Origin: Fundicoccus_A sp052115865
GTDB taxonomy: Bacteria > Bacillota > Bacilli > Lactobacillales > Aerococcaceae
Assembly: GCF_052115865.1 (NCBI RefSeq)
Contig: NZ_JBQKME010000004.1
Location: 1 to 64,000, forward strand
Reading direction: 5' to 3'
DNA length: 64,000 bases
Shown piece by piece: positions 60,384 to 64,000 of the stretch (the stretch's first letter is position 1; the number at the start of each line of letters is the position of its first letter). Under the pieces are notes generated by a model. It was not told where the DNA came from. It did not search any database and saw only the letters and a program-made list of their open reading frames with translations. A program made the position numbers and the translations under genes.

Positions 60384-60608
60384 TTTTAAAATCGCTGGTC
60401 TTTGTTATAAAGTCCAGCGGATTCTTTTATTCAAAATCCTGATAAAATATTCTAATAAAACACACTGTTTTCTCTAAGATTATTCAAAAACCATTTTCAC
60501 TTACTCATTGATGAGACAAATTTTAAATGTAAATAAAACGCTTGCATGTTGATGAGCAATATGTTAAATTATTTTTGAAAGAGTATTTTAATTGGAAGTG
60601 GGGATCTT

Positions 60609-61607
60609 ATGGAAAAACAAACGATTACAATATATGATGTAGCCAGAGAAGCTGGCGTTTCTATGGCAACCGTTTCACGCGTTGTTAATGGGAACCCAAA
60701 TGTTAAACCAAGTACACGAAAAAAAGTATCAGAAGTAATCGAGCGATTGGACTATCGTCCGAATGCCGTTGCTCGTGGATTAGCAAGTAAGAAAACAACA
60801 ACCGTTGGAGTTATTATTCCAAACGTCACAGATTTATTCTATTCATCATTAGCACGTGGGATTGATGATATAGCATCAATGTACAAATACAATATTATCT
60901 TAGCAAACTCTGATGAAAATCGTGAAAAAGAAGTTCAAGTATTAAATACTTTACTAGCTAAACAGGTTGACGGAATAATTTTTATGGGAAGCACCATCGA
61001 TGAGGCTATTTTAAAAGAGTTAAGAAGAACGACTACTCCAGTTGTATTAGCTGGAACCGTGATTTCTGAACCTGATATTTTATCAGTCAATATTGATTAT
61101 CGCTCAGCAACAAAAGAAGCAACGACGAAGTTACTTGAACGTAACAGAACGGTTGCCGTTGTAACAGGACCAGGCGAATATGAAATCAACAAAGATCATA
61201 TTGTTGCAGGTTATCGTGATGCATTTGATTTGCATAATGTGGCATTTAATAATGACTTGGTGATTCAAAGTGAGTATACTTTTAATGACGGTGACAAAAT
61301 CGTTGATTTATTATTAGATGCAGGAGCCAATGCAGTTGTTGTATCAAAAGATGAAGTGGCGATTGCTATTTTAAATACCCTTGTTGAACGTGGTATAAAC
61401 GTTCCAGAGGATTTTGAAATTATTACAAGCAATAACTCGATGTTAACCCAAGTGGTACGCCCACAACTAACAAGTATCCAATTCCCGCTGTATGATATCG
61501 GTGCAGTTGCGATGCGTTTGTTGACTAAAGTAATGAATAATGAAGAAATTGATGAGCGAAAAGTTCTCTTACCTCATAAGATTTTTACACGTCAATCGAC
61601 AAAATAA
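60609..61607 (+). CDS. ccpA: catabolite control protein A
   Basis: LacI-family global regulator of carbon catabolite repression, 332 aa. HTH TIYDVAREAGVSMATVSRVVNG and hinge RPNAVARGLASKKTTTVGV precede the periplasmic-binding-fold core with the HPr-Ser46-P contact region (TDLFYSSLARGIDDIA). It has the standard length. ATG at 60609 follows GGAAGTGGGG. A degenerate cre-like AACGCTTGCA lies about 70 bp upstream (near 60537), so autoregulation is possible. Confidence 0.95.
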   Translation: MEKQTITIYDVAREAGVSMATVSRVVNGNPNVKPSTRKKVSEVIERLDYRPNAVARGLASKKTTTVGVIIPNVTDLFYSSLARGIDDIASMYKYNIILANSDENREKEVQVLNTLLAKQVDGIIFMGSTIDEAILKELRRTTTPVVLAGTVISEPDILSVNIDYRSATKEATTKLLERNRTVAVVTGPGEYEINKDHIVAGYRDAFDLHNVAFNNDLVIQSEYTFNDGDKIVDLLLDAGANAVVVSKDEVAIAILNTLVERGINVPEDFEIITSNNSMLTQVVRPQLTSIQFPLYDIGAVAMRLLTKVMNNEEIDERKVLLPHKIFTRQSTK

Positions 61608-61624
61608 TTATGCGAGGTTAAATC

Positions 61625-61735
61625 ATGAAAAATTCATGGCAAAAAATTAAAATTTACATTGCAATGGGAGCACTTATTTATCAAGTCTACCAATTAAGCA
61701 AAACCTTAAGAGAAGTCAATAAAGCTAACAATTAA
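61625..61735 (+). CDS. 36-residue membrane peptide
   Basis: A short open frame with a good ribosome site (GCGAGG) 17 bp after ccpA. It reads MKNSWQKIKIYIAMGALIYQ and ends LREVNKANN: a short basic start, one amphipathic or membrane helix, a polar end. A terminator follows 7 bp after the stop. The family is unknown. The position and ribosome site make translation plausible. Confidence 0.55.
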   Translation: MKNSWQKIKIYIAMGALIYQVYQLSKTLREVNKANN

Positions 61736-61742
61736 TATTTTA

Positions 61743-61779
61743 CCAGCTAAACATCCTAGGATGTCTAGTTGGTTTTTTT
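61743..61779 (+). terminator. terminator after ccpA
   Basis: CCAGCTAAACATCC / GGATGTCTAGTTGG followed by seven T. Confidence 0.88.
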
Positions 61780-61782
61780 ATA

Positions 61783-61818
61783 CAAAAAAACCGAATTCTA
61801 GCTAAACTAAAATTCGGA
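61783..61818 (-). terminator. terminator of the 61.8-kb membrane gene
   Basis: CCGAATT ... AATTCGG with an A-run on the left, i.e. a T-run on the minus strand. Confidence 0.75.
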
Positions 61819-61826
61819 AATTCTTT

Positions 61827-62627
61827 TTAAAATAAATAACTCAAAGTATACAACAAATTAAAAATCAGCAAAACTGACGAGAAATAATTAATTTTATTTT
61901 GAGCTTGGGGCTCCTTAGTTGTTGAAATGATTAAAGGTAAGACTAAAACCGCGCTGACAATTAACATCACGATTTGTGCCATAAAGTATGATTGGCTAGG
62001 TAATGAATAATAGAAAGCTAAGGCAATTGCAACTAAACTAAAAGCAAAACTTAATTTACTCACTAACTGATTTGAAATTGCTTGTGCTTTATGGCTAATA
62101 ATGGATCGAAGGGATGAGTGCTCCAGTTGTAAGCCAGCATTTAAGATAACAATTGGCAATAAAGCAAATAAGAAACTGTTGGTCACTGTTTGCGTTTGTA
62201 TATAAAAAGCAATCGTCTGCAAGACAAAACTATTAAAAAAGACATTTAAAACAAAATGATAAAAAGTTTGTGTAAAATCATAAGGAAAATATTGGATATG
62301 GATAAACACCAGATATAAAATCAATAATAAATTAATAATCCAATGCTGGTTCAGTAAAAAGTAAATACTCGAAGAAATAAGGATGACCTCAAGTATGGCG
62401 ATAATCACGATGGAAGTAGATTTTATTTCCTTTTTAACAAACCGTATAAAAAAGTATTGATCGATTAATTGGGTACATAACACAATAAAAAAAAGAACTA
62501 TAAAATCGCCCCAATTAAATTGTTGGGTTAAATTGTAGCTAACCGCAGATCCAAAAAAGAAATAGGAAAAAGGAGCTACGATTATTTTAAGTAAGGGATG
62601 TTGTAAAAACTTAATAAGTGATTTCAT
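61827..62627 (-). CDS. polytopic membrane protein, unknown
   Basis: Protein of 266 aa with about eight membrane helices (for example FIVLFFIVLCTQLIDQYFFI, IVIIAILEVILISSSIYFLL, SVLLIFNLLYTLSYLF). The overall layout recalls UbiA-type prenyltransferases, but I see no DxxxD pair, so I do not assign it. ATG at 62627 follows AAAGG. Very Phe/Leu/Ile-rich. It stands alone, in opposite orientation to its neighbours. Confidence 0.7.
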   Translation of the reverse strand: MKSLIKFLQHPLLKIIVAPFSYFFFGSAVSYNLTQQFNWGDFIVLFFIVLCTQLIDQYFFIRFVKKEIKSTSIVIIAILEVILISSSIYFLLNQHWIINLLLILYLVFIHIQYFPYDFTQTFYHFVLNVFFNSFVLQTIAFYIQTQTVTNSFLFALLPIVILNAGLQLEHSSLRSIISHKAQAISNQLVSKLSFAFSLVAIALAFYYSLPSQSYFMAQIVMLIVSAVLVLPLIISTTKEPQAQNKINYFSSVLLIFNLLYTLSYLF

Positions 62628-62790
62628 CAAAAAAACCTTTCATTCATACAAAATATTTATTTAAAATAGAACTGTATTTTATAGTAAAGGAATATGAAAA
62701 GATAATCAATAAGAAGAAATAGTTTTCATCAGATTGTAAGAATTTTAGCAAGTTCTACTAAAAACTAATGATTAATTTTCAATTGTTCTG

Positions 62791-62796
62791 TATAAT
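62791..62796 (+). promoter_or_regulatory. -10 of metK
   Basis: TATAAT preceded by CTG, ending 7 bp before the S(MK) box. The -35 is not clear. Confidence 0.55.
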
Positions 62797-62803
62797 CAAT
62801 TGT

Positions 62804-62881
62804 GTTACAATTCGCAATTCCCGATAGGGTTTAATTCTTTTTGAATTCAACATGCCTTGTAACCGAAAATAAAAAGGGGGA
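62804..62881 (+). promoter_or_regulatory. S(MK)-box (SAM-III) riboswitch
   Basis: GTTACAA at 62804 pairs with TTGTAAC at 62856; between them are TTCCCGATAGGG and CATGCCTTG, and ACCGAAA follows, the conserved core of the S(MK) box. The ribosome site AAAAGGGGG ends 7 bp before the metK start. When SAM binds, this sequence pairs with the leader core and translation is blocked. It is the expected metK control in Lactobacillales. Confidence 0.92.
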
Positions 62882-62887
62882 ATTTAT

Positions 62888-64000
62888 TTGTTAGAAAGAA
62901 AGTTATTTACTTCAGAATCCGTGACAGAAGGGCATCCAGATAAGATTGCCGACCAGATTAGTGATGCAGTCTTAGATGCGATTTTAGCACAAGATTCCTG
63001 TGCTCGTGTTGCTTGTGAAACCATTGTGAATACTGGGATGGTAGTCGTTTTTGGTGAAGTGACAACGAGTGCTCAAATCGATATCCAAAAAATTGTCCGT
63101 CAAAAAATAGCTGAAATTGGTTATGTGGATGGGAAATATGGCTTTGATGCAGAAAATGTCGCTGTCTTGGTAGCACTTGATGAACAATCGGCGGATATTG
63201 CTCAAGGAGTCGACCAAGCCGTCGAAACGAGAGGATCCAACACTGAACAAGAAATTGGTGCAGGCGATCAAGGGTTAATGTTTGGTTATGCGACGAATGA
63301 AACAAAACAATTTATGCCTTTAGCCATTGAGCTCAGTCATTTATTAGCCCAACAATTAACAGCTGTCCGGAAAAATGGAATCTTAGATTATTTAGGTCCG
63401 GATGGAAAAACACAAGTAACGATTGAATATGACGAAGAAAATCAAGTTCATCGCATCCATAACTTAGTCATCAGTGCTCAACATAGTCCCGATATTGAAC
63501 TGGCTCAATTGAAAGCTGATATCATCGAACATGTGATTAAACCGGTTGTTCCGGAAAATTGGCTCGATGCTGAAACAAAATACTACATTAACCCAACTGG
63601 TCGCTTTGTAATTGGAGGCCCTGTGGGGGACTCCGGTTTAACTGGACGCAAGATCATTGTTGACACCTACGGTGGATTTGCACACCATGGAGGTGGGGCG
63701 TTTTCAGGAAAAGACGCTACGAAAGTAGATCGATCTGGTTCCTATGCGGCCCGTTACATCGCCAAAAACATCGTCGCTGCTGGTCTTGCTGAACGTTGTG
63801 AAATCCAAATTGCTTATGCCATTGGTGTAGCAGAACCTGTGTCCATCATGATTGATACATTTAACAGCAGTGCATTGACCAACGATCAGCTAACTCAAAT
63901 GGTTCGCCAGTTATTTACTTTAACACCGAGTGGTATTATAAAAATGCTCGATTTAAGAAAGCCAATCTATGGTCAAACAGCTGCTTATGGACATTTTGGT
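62888..64000 (+). CDS. metK: S-adenosylmethionine synthetase (3' end outside window)
   Basis: ATP:methionine adenosyltransferase. The first 371 codons are visible, out of an expected total near 395; the gene runs off the window. Signatures: SVTEGHPDKIADQISDAVLD, GAGDQGLMFGYAT (methionine/ATP loop), GPVGDSGLTGRKIIVDTYGG and GGGAFSGKDATKVDRSGSY. The start is TTG at 62888, 7 bp after GGGGG. It is under S(MK)-box control. Confidence 0.96.
   Translation, partial: MLERKLFTSESVTEGHPDKIADQISDAVLDAILAQDSCARVACETIVNTGMVVVFGEVTTSAQIDIQKIVRQKIAEIGYVDGKYGFDAENVAVLVALDEQSADIAQGVDQAVETRGSNTEQEIGAGDQGLMFGYATNETKQFMPLAIELSHLLAQQLTAVRKNGILDYLGPDGKTQVTIEYDEENQVHRIHNLVISAQHSPDIELAQLKADIIEHVIKPVVPENWLDAETKYYINPTGRFVIGGPVGDSGLTGRKIIVDTYGGFAHHGGGAFSGKDATKVDRSGSYAARYIAKNIVAAGLAERCEIQIAYAIGVAEPVSIMIDTFNSSALTNDQLTQMVRQLFTLTPSGIIKMLDLRKPIYGQTAAYGHFG

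Noticed and set aside
60532..60548. cre site for CcpA autoregulation
   Set aside because: Only the right half (CGCTTGCA) fits the consensus; the left half mismatches at key positions, so I mention it only in the ccpA entry.
62958..63305. Minus-strand frames over metK
   Set aside because: Shadows of the metK coding strand, which carries all family motifs.

Overview
The window is about 64 kb of low-GC Gram-positive chromosome. Gene content and order point to Lactobacillales, perhaps an Aerococcaceae- or Carnobacteriaceae-like lineage; the genus is inference. The evidence is: a Bacillus-type rrn-tRNA cluster, type-B RNase P RNA beside gpsB, a DUF3013-prmA-rsmE block, an S(MK)-box in front of metK, a T-box in front of hisS-aspS, a ytxG/ytxH-like pair before ccpA, and a perfect DinR/LexA box.

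Layout. 1-2084: end of a 5S rRNA gene and 21 tRNA genes, with an internal Ser-fMet...Gly duplication. 2100-3270: terminators and a decayed AraC-type regulator. 3398-5101: LexA-controlled Y-family polymerase plus YolD partner. 5160-15589: a class A PBP with a very long cytoplasmic N-terminus, trhO, a lipid kinase, a DUF2187-like protein, a TPR-like protein, an RNase H, a THUMP methyltransferase, rnpB and gpsB. 15882-21567: DUF3013-prmA-rsmE-deoC-rel-dtd. 22074-29936: cell-wall amidase, T-box-hisS-aspS, nfo, nagA, a DEDDh exonuclease. 30201-32369: threonine breakdown to glycine (kbl plus SDR threonine dehydrogenase). 33183-34367: an unrecognised three-gene operon. 34616-39849: PDRP and the glycine cleavage genes gcvT-H-PA-PB. 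39906-47782: Fur-family regulator, rpsU, a dead yqeY, and phoH-pgpH-ybeY-dgkA-era-recO. 47878-53823: phasin-like protein, UbiB-family kinase, a membrane protein, an ABC exporter. 54477-58153: NERD protein, murI-rdgB-phosphodiesterase-cbpB. 58207-64000: MscS channel, DUF948, YtxH, ccpA, two small or unknown membrane proteins, and metK running off the end.

How genes may work together. Threonine dehydrogenase and Kbl would supply glycine and acetyl-CoA; the glycine cleavage genes a few kb away could turn that glycine into one-carbon units. Rel, PgpH (c-di-AMP hydrolase) and CbpB (c-di-AMP-binding CBS protein) are three parts of the linked ppGpp and c-di-AMP networks.

Most unusual features. (1) A dispersed, non-palindromic motif, AATAAATATCACTGC, whose first ten bases occur 19 times by my reading against roughly one expected; many copies overlap stop codons, others lie inside genes, in both orientations. 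(2) Intergenic tandem arrays with exact periods of 42, 31, 42 and 42 bp, plus a 41-bp pair, each unit carrying short inverted repeats. Periods of about 31.5 and 42 bp equal three and four helical turns. The arrays at 41.3 and 54.0 kb are homologous and both have eleven units. Neither feature is explained by the annotated genes, and I do not recognise either one.
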